A stretch of DNA of 64,000 nucleotides from assembly GCF_001729485.1 (NCBI RefSeq), contig NZ_CP017157.1, forward strand, positions 3,534,001 to 3,598,000, given 5' to 3'. Source of the DNA: Streptomyces lydicus (GTDB taxonomy: Bacteria; Actinomycetota; Actinomycetes; Streptomycetales; Streptomycetaceae). Position numbers and translations under genes: made by a program. Under the pieces are notes generated by a model. It was not told the DNA's origin and made no database searches. It was given only the letters and a program-made list of their open reading frames with translations. This document shows positions 40,880 to 49,395 of the stretch, piece by piece. Position 1 is the stretch's first letter; each line of letters starts with the position of its first letter.

Positions 40880-42156
40880 GCGGGATGGGTGAGGATCGCG
40901 ACCTGCACGGGGTCGGCAGGCGACGGTTCCTGCGCGGTGCCGCGCTCGCCGGTGCCGGGCTCGCGGCCGGCGGCGCCGCGCCCGCCGACGGGTCCGGGGC
41001 CGGTGTGACGGTGCCGACGCCCGGCCCCGCGGCGGTGCCGGACATCCCGCCGCCGGTCGCGTTCCACGGCGTCCACCAGGCATCGGTGCTCGCCGCGCCC
41101 CGCCGCTTCACCGCGTTCACCGCCTTCGACGTGACCGCCGGGAACCGCCGGGAGCTGGCCGACCTGCTGCGCACCGTCACCGCCCGGGCGCGCTTCCTGA
41201 CCGGCGGCGGAACCCCCGATTCGGTCGGTATCACCGGGCCGCCCACCGACTCGGGCCTGCTCGGGGAGCGGGTGCCCGGCGGTGCGCTGTCGGTGACGCT
41301 CGGCGTGGGGGCGGCGCTCTTCGCCGAGGACCGGTTCGGGCTGCACGACCGTGCCCCGCGCCGGCTGACCGCCATGCCCGTCTTCCCCGACGACGACCTG
41401 CGGGCCGACTGGTGCCACGGCGACCTGAGCCTCCAACTCGCCGCCGACGAACCGGACACCGTGCTGCACGCGCTGCGTGACATCGCCCGGCACACCCGGG
41501 GCGGCATGCAGGTGCGCTGGCGGCTGGACGGCTTCACCAGTCCGCCCCGCCCCTCCGGCACGCCCCGCAACCTCCTGGGCTTCAAGGACGGCACGGCGAA
41601 CCCGGACGCCCGCAGCGCCCGCGAGATGGACCGGCTGGTGTGGGTCGGGCGCGGCGCGGGCGAGCCCGGCTGGGCCGTCGGCGGCAGCTATCAGGTCGTC
41701 CGGCTGATCCGCATGCTGGTGGAGTTCTGGGACCGGGTCTCGCTGCCGGAGCAGGAGCGGATGTTCGGCCGCGCCCGGGACAGCGGCGCGCCCCTCGACG
41801 GCGGCCGGGAACACGACACGCCGGACTATCCCCGCGACCCCAAGGGTGAGGTGATCCCCCTGGACAGCCACATCCGGCTGGCCAACCCCCGTACCGCGGC
41901 CACCACCGACCAGCGTCTGCTGCGCCGCGCGTACAACTACGACCGGGGCGTCGACACCAACGGCAACCTCGACATGGGCCTGCTGTTCTGCTGCTACCAG
42001 CAGGACCCGGCCCGCCAGTTCGAGACCGTGCAGCGCCGGCTGGCCGGTGAACCGCTGACGGACTACGTCACGCCCTTCGGCGGCGGCTACTTCTTCGCAC
42101 TGCCGGGCGTACGCGACGAAGCGGACTGGTACGGCCGGGCCCTGCTGACCCAATAG
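40876..42156 (+). CDS. efeB: EfeB Dyp-type haem peroxidase (Tat-exported)
   Basis: A 426-residue Dyp peroxidase. The N terminus has a twin-arginine signal 'VGRRRFLRGAALAGAG'. The Dyp signature G-x-x-D-G is in 'LLGFKDGTANPDA' (about residue 235), the distal region is in 'RLIRMLVEFWDRVSLPEQE', and the C-terminal block is 'LLFCCYQQDPARQFETVQRRL'. It oxidises or deferrochelates haem-type iron for the EfeO system. The GTG at 40876 overlaps the efeO stop and has GGAGG upstream; an ATG at 40885 is the alternative. Translation is coupled to efeO. Confidence 0.93.
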   Translation: MSGMGEDRDLHGVGRRRFLRGAALAGAGLAAGGAAPADGSGAGVTVPTPGPAAVPDIPPPVAFHGVHQASVLAAPRRFTAFTAFDVTAGNRRELADLLRTVTARARFLTGGGTPDSVGITGPPTDSGLLGERVPGGALSVTLGVGAALFAEDRFGLHDRAPRRLTAMPVFPDDDLRADWCHGDLSLQLAADEPDTVLHALRDIARHTRGGMQVRWRLDGFTSPPRPSGTPRNLLGFKDGTANPDARSAREMDRLVWVGRGAGEPGWAVGGSYQVVRLIRMLVEFWDRVSLPEQERMFGRARDSGAPLDGGREHDTPDYPRDPKGEVIPLDSHIRLANPRTAATTDQRLLRRAYNYDRGVDTNGNLDMGLLFCCYQQDPARQFETVQRRLAGEPLTDYVTPFGGGYFFALPGVRDEADWYGRALLTQ

Positions 42157-42176
42157 GGCGCCGAACGATCCTGAAG

Positions 42177-42231
42177 GGTCAACACCCGGTCAAGCTTTGA
42201 CCTGACTTACCTGACCCAGTGTTCACTCCGG
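42177..42231. promoter_or_regulatory. PHO-box-like array upstream of the secreted phosphatase
   Basis: GGTCAA at 42177 and 42188 are 11 bp apart. GTTCAC at 42221 is exactly three further 11-bp steps away (33 bp). Both hexamers fit the start of the Streptomyces PhoP direct-repeat unit G(G/T)TCA. The two units in between are degenerate. The array lies about 100 bp before the ATG of a secreted phosphatase, the expected kind of PhoP target. Confidence 0.6.
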
Positions 42232-42322
42232 CGCCATCATGGCTCTGCCGACCCGCCGCCCGGCGGGCAGAGCATCCGGCCGTACAGCACAACCGCGTCC
42301 TTGTCCGGAGGGTGAAACCAGC

Positions 42323-44167
42323 ATGGCCAGTAGAGGAAGCCGAGCAGCGATGCGCAGACTGGGGGCGCTCACGGGTGTCGCAGCCCTCGCGGTCCTGGGC
42401 GCGGGAGCGCCCGCCGGGGCCGCGGGCGGGCACCACCCCACGCCTTCCCGCACGGCCACACCCATCAAGCACGTGGTCGTCCTCTTCGACGAGAACATCT
42501 CGTTCGACCACTACTTCGCGACCTACCCGAAGGCCGCCAATACCGACGGCACCAAGTTCACCGCCTCGCCGCGCACCCCCAGGGACATCGACAACCTGCG
42601 CACCGCCGGCCTGCTGAAGCACAACCCCAACCAGTACGCGCCCAAGCGGCTCACCCCCCAGCAGGCCATGACCTGCGACCAGAACCACGACTACGGGCCC
42701 GAGCAGTACGCGTACAACGGCGGCAAGGCCGACCGGTTCGTCCAGAACACCGACTCCGGCAAGTGCTCCGGCGGGCTCTTCGGCGAGCCCGGTCTGGTGA
42801 TGGACTACTACGACGGCAACACCGTCACCGGACTGTGGAACTACGCCCAGCACTACGCCCTGAACGACCGCTCGTTCAGCTCGGTCTACGGCCCGTCCAC
42901 CCCGGGAGCCATCAACCTGGTCTCCGGGCAGACGCACGGCGTCATCTCCACCGACCCGGCCTCCGGTACCGAGAACCCCCGGCAGACCGCCACGCCCGAC
43001 CCGCACGCCGTGCAGTCGCCCGACGCGAAGGGCGTCGGCACCATGGTCAACGACCCGGACCCGGCGTTCGACGACTGCTCCGACAAGGACCACACCAGCA
43101 AGAACGCGCTCGCCGTGATGCAGGGCCGCAACATCGGCGACGTCCTCAACTCCCGCAAGGTGAGCTGGGGATGGTTCCAGGGCGGCTTCCGGGCCAGCAC
43201 CCCGTGGGACGGCACCGCGGGCCACTACGCCAAGTGCGGCGGGACCACCCACACCAACGTCGGGGGAGCGGCGGCCGTCGACTACAGCCCGCACCACTCC
43301 CCGTTCCAGTACTACAAGTCGACGGCCAACCCGCACCACCTGCCCCCGAAGAGCGTCGACGAGATCGGCCACGCCGGACCGGCCAACCACAACTACGACC
43401 TGACCGACTTCGACGCGGTCCTCAAGGCGGGCAAGCTGCCGGCCGTCAGCTTCCTCAAGGCGCCCGAGTACCAGGACGCGCACGCCGGCTACTCCGACCC
43501 GCTCGACGAACAGCACTTCCTGGTCAACCAGATCAACCACATCCAGCAGTCGCCGCAGTGGAAGGACACCGCCGTCGTCGTCGCCTACGACGACTCCGAC
43601 GGCTGGTACGACCACGCCTTCGCCACGCCGCGCAACGGCTCCAAGGACACCTCGACCGGCTCCAACGGCAAGCCCACCGACAGCCCCGCCTGCCAGGCGG
43701 GCCCCGCGGCGGCCGGCGGCTACGCGGACCGCTGCGGCCCCGGCACCCGGCAGCCGCTGCTGGTGATCTCCCCGTACAGCAAGGTCAACCGGATCGACCA
43801 CACCCCGACCGAGCAGACCTCGATCATCAAGTTCGTCGAGGACAACTGGCACACCGGCCGGATCGGCGATGCCTCCTTCGACAGCCGGGCCGGCTCGCTG
43901 CAGGGCATGTTCGACTTCCGGCACCCCAACAACAAGCAGGTGCTGCTGAACACGGACGGCTCGGTCAAGTCGGTCGGGCCGGTCCGGCACGTCGACCCGG
44001 TCGCGACGACCATCACGCAGGGCCCGGCGATGCAGAACGCGGCCTCGGCCACCGACTCCGCCGGCTTCCCGGCGCTGCCGGCCGGTATCGGCGCGGCGGT
44101 GGTCGCGGCCGGTGCCACCGGCACCGTCCTGGTACTGCGCCGCCGCAAGGGGCGCGGCACCGCCTGA
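42323..44167 (+). CDS. Secreted phosphoesterase (phosphatase/phospholipase C family), C-terminally anchored
   Basis: A 614-residue protein of the phosphoesterase (acid phosphatase / phospholipase C) family. A signal peptide (about 1-38, 'LGALTGVAALAVLGAGAPAGA') is followed by the family start 'PIKHVVVLFDENISFDHYFATYP', where the nucleophile region is E-N-x-S-F-D-H. 'SVYGPSTPGAINLVSG', 'VVVAYDDSDGWYDHAF' and 'LVISPYSKVNRIDHT' complete the metal-binding set. A C-terminal membrane helix ending 'VLRRRKGRGTA' suggests surface retention. The ATG at 42323 has GGAGGGTG upstream. A PHO-box-like array points to control by phosphate limitation. Confidence 0.9.
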   Translation: MASRGSRAAMRRLGALTGVAALAVLGAGAPAGAAGGHHPTPSRTATPIKHVVVLFDENISFDHYFATYPKAANTDGTKFTASPRTPRDIDNLRTAGLLKHNPNQYAPKRLTPQQAMTCDQNHDYGPEQYAYNGGKADRFVQNTDSGKCSGGLFGEPGLVMDYYDGNTVTGLWNYAQHYALNDRSFSSVYGPSTPGAINLVSGQTHGVISTDPASGTENPRQTATPDPHAVQSPDAKGVGTMVNDPDPAFDDCSDKDHTSKNALAVMQGRNIGDVLNSRKVSWGWFQGGFRASTPWDGTAGHYAKCGGTTHTNVGGAAAVDYSPHHSPFQYYKSTANPHHLPPKSVDEIGHAGPANHNYDLTDFDAVLKAGKLPAVSFLKAPEYQDAHAGYSDPLDEQHFLVNQINHIQQSPQWKDTAVVVAYDDSDGWYDHAFATPRNGSKDTSTGSNGKPTDSPACQAGPAAAGGYADRCGPGTRQPLLVISPYSKVNRIDHTPTEQTSIIKFVEDNWHTGRIGDASFDSRAGSLQGMFDFRHPNNKQVLLNTDGSVKSVGPVRHVDPVATTITQGPAMQNAASATDSAGFPALPAGIGAAVVAAGATGTVLVLRRRKGRGTA

Positions 44168-44217
44168 CACCCGGGCCGTGAGCGCTTGAGCCCCGCCCCC
44201 GGGAGGAGCGGGGCAGG

Positions 44218-44257
44218 CTGCCCGGCGGAGCACCGACCACGGTGATCCGCCGGGCAG
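44218..44257. terminator. Strong stem-loop between phosphatase and DeoR genes
   Basis: CTGCCCGGCGGA (44218-44229) pairs with TCCGCCGGGCAG (44246-44257). CACCG/CGGTG continues the stem inside, leaving the loop ACCA and one G-A mismatch. It lies between convergent genes, so it can serve both. Confidence 0.85.
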
Positions 44258-44287
44258 TCGCGCGTCCGCGGTGCGGCCGGCCGGCGC

Positions 44288-45046
44288 TCACACCTTCCGT
44301 ACGGTCACGCCCGCGCGGGTCAGCGCCCCGGTCTCGTCGTCCGGGGCGGCCCCGTCGGTGACGAGGGCGTGCAGCGCGGTGGCGGGGGCGACGTGGGCGA
44401 GCGCGGTACGGCCGAACTTCGCCGCCTCCGCGACGGCGATGACGCGCCGGGACGAGGCGATCGCGGCCTGTTTGACGGCCGCGTCGTCCAGGTCGTACGC
44501 GGTCAGGCCGTCCGTCGCGTGCACCCCGCAGCAGCCGATGACGGCGGTGTCGAAGCGCAGCGCGGCGAGCGACGCCGCGGTCAGCGGGCCGGTCAGCGCC
44601 AACTCTCCCGGACGGGGCCGGCCCCCGGGGACCAGCAGCGTCACCTGCGGGGCCCCGGCCAGCGCGTTCACCGCGTGCAGGGACAGCGGCATGACCGTCA
44701 GCCGGCGGTGCTCCAGGGCCCGGGCCACCTCCAGGCAGGTGGTGCCGCTGTCGAGGACGACCGACTCGCCGTCGGCGATCAGCCCGGCGACCTCCGCGGC
44801 GATCCGCCGCTTGACCTCCAGCCCCTCCTGCGACCGCAGCGCGAAGGGGGGCTCCGCGCCGCGCAGCAGCAGGCTCCGGGCCCCGCCGCGATAGCGCTCC
44901 AGCACGCCCTGCTCGGCCAGCGCCTCCAGGTCGCGGCGGACGGTCATCTCCGACGCACCGGTCAGGACGGCCAGTTCCGCCACGCCGACGCTGCCGGCGG
45001 CGCGCACCGCGTCGGTGATCTGCCTCAGTCGCTCTGCACTCCCCAT
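44288..45046 (-). CDS. DeoR-family transcriptional regulator
   Basis: A 252-residue regulator. The N-terminal HTH (about residues 8-60) has 'VGVAELAVLTGASEMTVRRDLEALAEQGVLERYRGGA', given by its ends. The C-terminal sugar-phosphate-binding DeoRC domain has 'SVVLDSGTTCLEVARAL' and 'DTAVIGCCGVHATDGLTAYD'. The ATG at 45046 gives the standard length; the longer frame is unlikely. It is divergent from an MFS transporter, with three TGTTC(G/A)TT repeats in the gap. Control of that transporter in response to a phosphorylated sugar is likely. Confidence 0.88.
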   Translation of the reverse strand: MGSAERLRQITDAVRAAGSVGVAELAVLTGASEMTVRRDLEALAEQGVLERYRGGARSLLLRGAEPPFALRSQEGLEVKRRIAAEVAGLIADGESVVLDSGTTCLEVARALEHRRLTVMPLSLHAVNALAGAPQVTLLVPGGRPRPGELALTGPLTAASLAALRFDTAVIGCCGVHATDGLTAYDLDDAAVKQAAIASSRRVIAVAEAAKFGRTALAHVAPATALHALVTDGAAPDDETGALTRAGVTVRKV

Positions 45047-45099
45047 AGCCGGATTGAACACCACCCCTGCACGAAAAGCAATCTTCCAAACATCAAACT

Positions 45100-45128
45100 T
45101 GTTCGTTATGTTCGTTCCCATGTTCATT
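45100..45128. promoter_or_regulatory. Three TGTTC(G/A)TT direct repeats at the MFS gene start
   Basis: TGTTCGTT at 45100 and 45109 and TGTTCATT at 45121. The repeats cover a -10-like TATGTT (45107-45112), which lies seven bases before the ATG at 45120, and run into the coding region. Occupancy by the divergent DeoR would block transcription. Confidence 0.55.
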
Positions 45129-46316
45129 TCGTGGAAGAGTCCCCTGCGGGCCGGCCGTCTGGCCACCTTCGGCTACTTCGCCCTGAACGGCTTCCTGATG
45201 GGGATGTGGGTCGTGCACATCCCGGCCGTCGAGCACCGCGCCGGCATCGGGCACGCGGTGCTCGGCTGGCTCCTGCTGCTGCTCGGCGCCGGGGCCTTCG
45301 CCGGCATGCGGATCGCCGGCCCGCTCACCGACCGCTTCGGCGCCCGCACCGTCGTACCGGCCGGTGCGGCGCTGTGCAGCGCCGCGCTCGTCCTGCCGGC
45401 GCTGGCCACGAACGGCTGGGCGCTGGGCGCGGCACTGCTGGTGCTCGGCTGCGGCAACGGATGCCTGGACGTCGGCATGAACGCGCACGCCGTCCAGGTG
45501 GAGCGCGGCTACGGCCGGCCCGTCATGTCCGCCTTCCACGCCACCTTCTCCCTCGGTGGTGTCGCGGCCGCGTTGGCCGGCGCCCGCGCCCTCGACGCCG
45601 GCTGGGGCCCGGCGTCGACCCTCGGCGCGGTGGCGCTGCTCGGTCTGGTCGTCGCCGCGCTGACCGCGCCCGCGCTGCTGCCCGCCGAGCCCCGCCGTAC
45701 GGATCCGGTGCCCGCCGCCGACCGGGGCCGGCGCCGCACCCACCGGCGCATCCGGGTGCTGGCCGCGCTGGCGCTGATGCTCATGCTGTGCGAAGGCGTG
45801 GCGAACGACTGGAGCGTGCTCCAGCTCCGGGACGTCCTGGGGGCCTCGCCCGCCACCGCCGCGCTCGCCTACGGGGCCTTCGCCACCGCGATGACCGTCG
45901 GCCGCCTGCTCACCGACCGGGCAGCCGGCCGCTTCGGACCGGTGGCGATCCTCCGTTACGGCGCGTCCGCGGCCGCACTCGGCCTGACGGTGGCGGCACT
46001 GTCCCCGTGGGTCGCGGCGGCCCTGCTCGGCTGGACCCTGTTCGGCGCCGGACTGGCCGGCTGCATCCCGCAACTCTTCAGCGCCGCCGGCCACGCGGAC
46101 CCGGACGCGGCCGGGGCCAATGTCTCGCGGGTCGCCGGCCTCGGCTACCTCGGCATGCTCGCCGGCCCCGCCGTCATCGGCCCGCTGACCCGTCTGATGC
46201 CGCTCAACCTCACCTTCTTCCTGCCCGTGGCCTGCTGCCTCGCCGCGGCCCTCGCGGCCGGCGTCCTGCGGACCGCGCGGCCCGCCCCCGCCGCCCTGGC
46301 GGCCGAGACCGTCTGA
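45120..46316 (+). CDS. MFS transporter
   Basis: A 398-residue transporter with about 12 hydrophobic segments. The MFS loop 'RIAGPLTDRFGARTVVPAGA' lies between helices 2 and 3, and a central cytosolic loop is rich in Arg ('ADRGRRRTHRRIR'). The second half starts at 'VLAALALMLMLCEGVANDWS', a segment typical of the YbjJ/FucP-like group of MFS carriers. The start is an ATG at 45120 with no ribosome binding site but a -10-like TATGTT seven bases upstream (leaderless); an ATG at 45108 is the alternative. The substrate is probably a sugar or related metabolite, to judge from the divergent DeoR. Confidence 0.87.
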   Translation: MFISWKSPLRAGRLATFGYFALNGFLMGMWVVHIPAVEHRAGIGHAVLGWLLLLLGAGAFAGMRIAGPLTDRFGARTVVPAGAALCSAALVLPALATNGWALGAALLVLGCGNGCLDVGMNAHAVQVERGYGRPVMSAFHATFSLGGVAAALAGARALDAGWGPASTLGAVALLGLVVAALTAPALLPAEPRRTDPVPAADRGRRRTHRRIRVLAALALMLMLCEGVANDWSVLQLRDVLGASPATAALAYGAFATAMTVGRLLTDRAAGRFGPVAILRYGASAAALGLTVAALSPWVAAALLGWTLFGAGLAGCIPQLFSAAGHADPDAAGANVSRVAGLGYLGMLAGPAVIGPLTRLMPLNLTFFLPVACCLAAALAAGVLRTARPAPAALAAETV

Positions 46317-46465
46317 CCGCCGCTCCGGGGCACGGCGACGGCTCCGGCCGGGGCGTCCGCACCCCCGCATTCACCCGAATGGCTCACAGGGGATTTGAGG
46401 TGGCGGGCAGCGGCTTACGGTCGAAGCGTTCGGTGCGGTCCCGCTGCGTGAGGGAGGACGGGCAT

Positions 46466-47473
46466 ATGCCGGTGAAAGACTATGGCGTATTGGCGGGTAG
46501 AGCGGTCGACCGGCGGCGGGAAGGCGCCACTCATACCCCGCATTACCAAATCCATCTGCAGGACAACAACGGCGCCTCCTATCGCGCCGCCGTCAATGTC
46601 CTTTCCCAGCAGGCGCCGTCCGAGCTCCTGTACGTGGTCGTCGACGACCTCCGGCACCCCGTGACGCAACTCCTCCCGCCGGCCGGCAGCGGCTTCACCC
46701 CGCTGCCGTCGCGGGCGGGCGGAGCGAGTCTCGATTTCGTGCGCGGCAATCTCTTCGATCCCGCGAAAATGCGTACGCTGCCGCCGGAACTGCCCGGCGT
46801 GGACAACGACTTGGCGGATCTGCTCGACCACACGGTGCAGCGCGCCATCGCCGATTCCACGGCCGCGGTCTATGTATTCGGGGGCCGGTTCGAAAACCGG
46901 GCTCCCGAGGACGAGGTGTTCCACTTCCGTCCGAGCGACGGCATCCACGAGATTCACATGAACCAGGGCAACAGCGGGAAATTCCGTGCCGACGACGGCG
47001 TGTGGCAGGACGGCGGCCTGCTCGTGCACCTGCCCGTCGAATCCCGGTGGGTCGGCGTCTTCCTGGCCTTCCAGTCGCAGAACTGGCACACCGACGACAC
47101 CACCGGCCACACCCTCCCCACCGCGCCCCATGCGCTGCCCGCCGAGGACGAGGCGACCCTGCGCATCCTTGCCGCGCTGGTCAATCCGGTGGGGCGGGCG
47201 GCCGGGGACGAGACCGTCACCCTGGTCAACACCTCCGCCGATCCGGTCGACCTGGCCGGCTGGCACCTCGCCGACCAGCAGCGACACCGGCTGCCGCTGC
47301 CGACCGGGACCGTCGATCCCGGAAGCACCCTCGTCGTCCCCGTGCACGACGGGTTCGAGCTCGGCGACCACGGCGGATCGATCACGCTGCTCGACCCCGA
47401 CGGTCTGAAGGTCCACGGCGTCGCCTACACCGCGCACCAGGCCCGCCGCGCGGGGCAGACGCTCACCTTCTGA
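46466..47473 (+). CDS. DUF2278 protein with C-terminal lamin-tail domain
   Basis: A 335-residue protein. Residues ~1-215 match the DUF2278 (YukJ) family by its start 'MPVKDYGVLAGRAVDRRREG' and by 'GIHEIHMNQGNSGKFRADDGVWQDGGLLVHLP', given by its ends. Residues ~230-330 form a lamin-tail-like beta domain ('VTLVNTSADPVDLAGWHLAD' to 'GGSITLLDPDGLKVHGVAY'), a module often seen in extracellular or DNA-processing proteins. There is no signal peptide, so the protein should be cytoplasmic. The ATG at 46466 has AGGGAGGACGGG upstream. Biochemical role unknown. Its codon use is less G+C-biased near the start than that of its neighbours. Confidence 0.8.
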   Translation: MPVKDYGVLAGRAVDRRREGATHTPHYQIHLQDNNGASYRAAVNVLSQQAPSELLYVVVDDLRHPVTQLLPPAGSGFTPLPSRAGGASLDFVRGNLFDPAKMRTLPPELPGVDNDLADLLDHTVQRAIADSTAAVYVFGGRFENRAPEDEVFHFRPSDGIHEIHMNQGNSGKFRADDGVWQDGGLLVHLPVESRWVGVFLAFQSQNWHTDDTTGHTLPTAPHALPAEDEATLRILAALVNPVGRAAGDETVTLVNTSADPVDLAGWHLADQQRHRLPLPTGTVDPGSTLVVPVHDGFELGDHGGSITLLDPDGLKVHGVAYTAHQARRAGQTLTF

Positions 47474-47549
47474 CCGGCGAGCCCGCTGCCCCGCAAGGTG
47501 CGCCGGGAGGCGGTGGCGCGCGGACGCCGCGGTGCCGCCACGGCGTGCG

Positions 47550-47596
47550 GGGCCCGGTGATCGCGGCCGCACCATGCGCCTGTGATCACCGGGCCC
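47550..47596. terminator. 13-bp stem-loop overlapping the glycosyltransferase stop
   Basis: GGGCCCGGTGATC (47550-47562) pairs perfectly with GATCACCGGGCCC (47584-47596) across a 21-base loop. The right arm contains the stop codon of the leftward membrane glycosyltransferase gene. It lies between convergent genes. Confidence 0.75.
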
Positions 47597-49148
47597 GTTC
47601 GTACACCGTCACCCGGCGCCCTCCGGTGTCGGCGGTCGCGGTGCGGACGAAGTACCGGTCGAGGACCGCGCGTTTGACCAGGTCGCGAGGGGCGGGCGGC
47701 AGCGCGGCGGGCTCGGTGTCGCTGACCAGGACGATGCGGTGGCGGGCCAGCATCGCGGCCCTTATACGGGCGGGTGACGCCTCGACGCCGTACAGCGTCC
47801 CGGAGCTGACCGGGTCCTCGGCCAGCGCGAGGTCGTCGAGCCCGCGGAACGACGACGGCGTCACGAGCGCGGCATCGCGCCGCTGGTCGGGTATGTACAC
47901 GACGCCGTCCCCGGGGCGGGCGAGCGCCGCGACCGTTGCGGCCGCGACCCGCACGTCGTCGGTCCGGCTCGTCGGCTCGCGCAGGCCCAGTTCCAGCGGC
48001 AGCAGCGCCAGGAACACCACCGCGACGACGCCGGCGAGCAGCGCCTCGCCCGGCACCCGCGCCCAGCCCCGCCGCCGGGCGTACGCACCCGTCGTCCGCA
48101 CCGCCCAGCCGAGGGCGGGGCCGACGAGCAGCGCCAGCCCGAGGTAGGAATACAGCACATAGCGGTCGACGTAGAGCGGCGTGACGAGCCAGGAGGCCAG
48201 CAGCAGCCCGAGTTGCGGCACGGCGAGCAGCGGCAGGCCCACCGACACCGGCGACGGCCCGGTGCCCGCGGGGCGCGGCACCCGGGCACACACCAGGGCG
48301 ACCACCAGCATCGCGGTCACCCCGAGCAGGCTGGCAGCGGAGGCGGGCGGTATCCATGCCACCTGGCCCGCCTGCGGACGGCTGGCGAGAACGAGCGGCA
48401 GCACCCCCGGCACCATGACCGCGGCGGCCGCCAACCACCGTCCCTGCTGCGCGCGTTGACCGGACCGCCGGGCGATCAGGACGGTGACGCCGTGGGCCGC
48501 CAGGGCGAACAGCGACAGCCAGTTGAGCAGGGCGGTGCCGAGCATGACGACCGTGTAGCCGGCCCAGCGCCACCCGTACCCGACCCGCCGCCCGCGACCG
48601 TCCCGCGGGCCGCCGGACTCCGCCGGGCACAGCACGCCCACCAGGAGCCAGGTCGCCACCGCCACCCCGGCGGTCACCAGCGCGAACGAGCGGCCCTCCT
48701 GCGCGTAGCGCTGCATCACCGGCAGCAGCGCGGGCACCAGTCCGGCCGCGAGTGCCCCCATCGGGCCGGTGAGCCGGCGGGCGGTCGCCGCGGTGGCCGC
48801 CGCGGCGAGCGTGATCGCCAGCACCGAGGGCAGACGCAGCACGGCCGGACCGGCGCCGAAGATCTCGAACAGGGTGTGGATCAGCAGGTAGTAGAGCCCG
48901 TGGACGACGTCGACATGGCCGAGCAGGTGCCAGATCTCGGGCAGCGACCGTTGGGCCACCTCCCACGTCGCGGCCTCGTCCCGCCACAGCGCGTCCTGGC
49001 GGCGCAACCCCCACAACCCCAGTGCGAGCGCCAGGAGCGCGGGCCCGGCGGGAACCACCCAGGCCGGCCACCCGCGCGCTCCCGCGGGGCCGCGTACGGC
49101 CGCCCGCTCACCGGCAACGGGGGACCCACGACGGAGATCGACAGCCAT
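47586..49148 (-). CDS. GT39/ArnT-like membrane glycosyltransferase
   Basis: A 520-residue integral membrane protein with about ten hydrophobic helices. The first extracytoplasmic loop contains 'RRQDALWRDEAATWEVAQRS', in which D-E matches the catalytic Asp-Glu of the GT39/PMT and ArnT-type (GT-C) superfamily. 'LLPVMQRYAQEGRSFALVT' is the usual second block. Such enzymes transfer sugars from polyprenyl phosphate. The start is an ATG at 49148: TATAGT lies seven bases upstream and there is no ribosome binding site, so a leaderless transcript is likely. An ATG at 49157 is possible. Confidence 0.82.
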   Translation of the reverse strand: MAVDLRRGSPVAGERAAVRGPAGARGWPAWVVPAGPALLALALGLWGLRRQDALWRDEAATWEVAQRSLPEIWHLLGHVDVVHGLYYLLIHTLFEIFGAGPAVLRLPSVLAITLAAAATAATARRLTGPMGALAAGLVPALLPVMQRYAQEGRSFALVTAGVAVATWLLVGVLCPAESGGPRDGRGRRVGYGWRWAGYTVVMLGTALLNWLSLFALAAHGVTVLIARRSGQRAQQGRWLAAAAVMVPGVLPLVLASRPQAGQVAWIPPASAASLLGVTAMLVVALVCARVPRPAGTGPSPVSVGLPLLAVPQLGLLLASWLVTPLYVDRYVLYSYLGLALLVGPALGWAVRTTGAYARRRGWARVPGEALLAGVVAVVFLALLPLELGLREPTSRTDDVRVAAATVAALARPGDGVVYIPDQRRDAALVTPSSFRGLDDLALAEDPVSSGTLYGVEASPARIRAAMLARHRIVLVSDTEPAALPPAPRDLVKRAVLDRYFVRTATADTGGRRVTVYERAR

Positions 49149-49155
49149 GGCGGGC

Positions 49156-49161
49156 ACTATA
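49156..49161 (-). promoter_or_regulatory. -10 element TATAGT for the GT39-like gene (leaderless)
   Basis: TATAGT on the minus strand ends seven bases before the ATG at 49148. No clear -35 is seen at 17-18 bp. Confidence 0.5.
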
Positions 49162-49395
49162 CGGTCGGGGTATACGTATGTGCCCCATGTGTGCGCAGCC
49201 GACCTGTTCCTGGCGGAGCGTCAGGTATCGGGGCGGCCCATCGCGGAGCTCCGTCGCCCTGGGTGGCCGCCCCGCCACCCTCCGGAAGAGGGGGCGGGTG
49301 TCCGGGCGGCACGGGTGGCCGAGGTGCCGGTCGCACGGACCGCGGTCAGCATGGAAGAAGCACCTGTACTTCCGTCCCTGCGCGAGGTGATCGCG

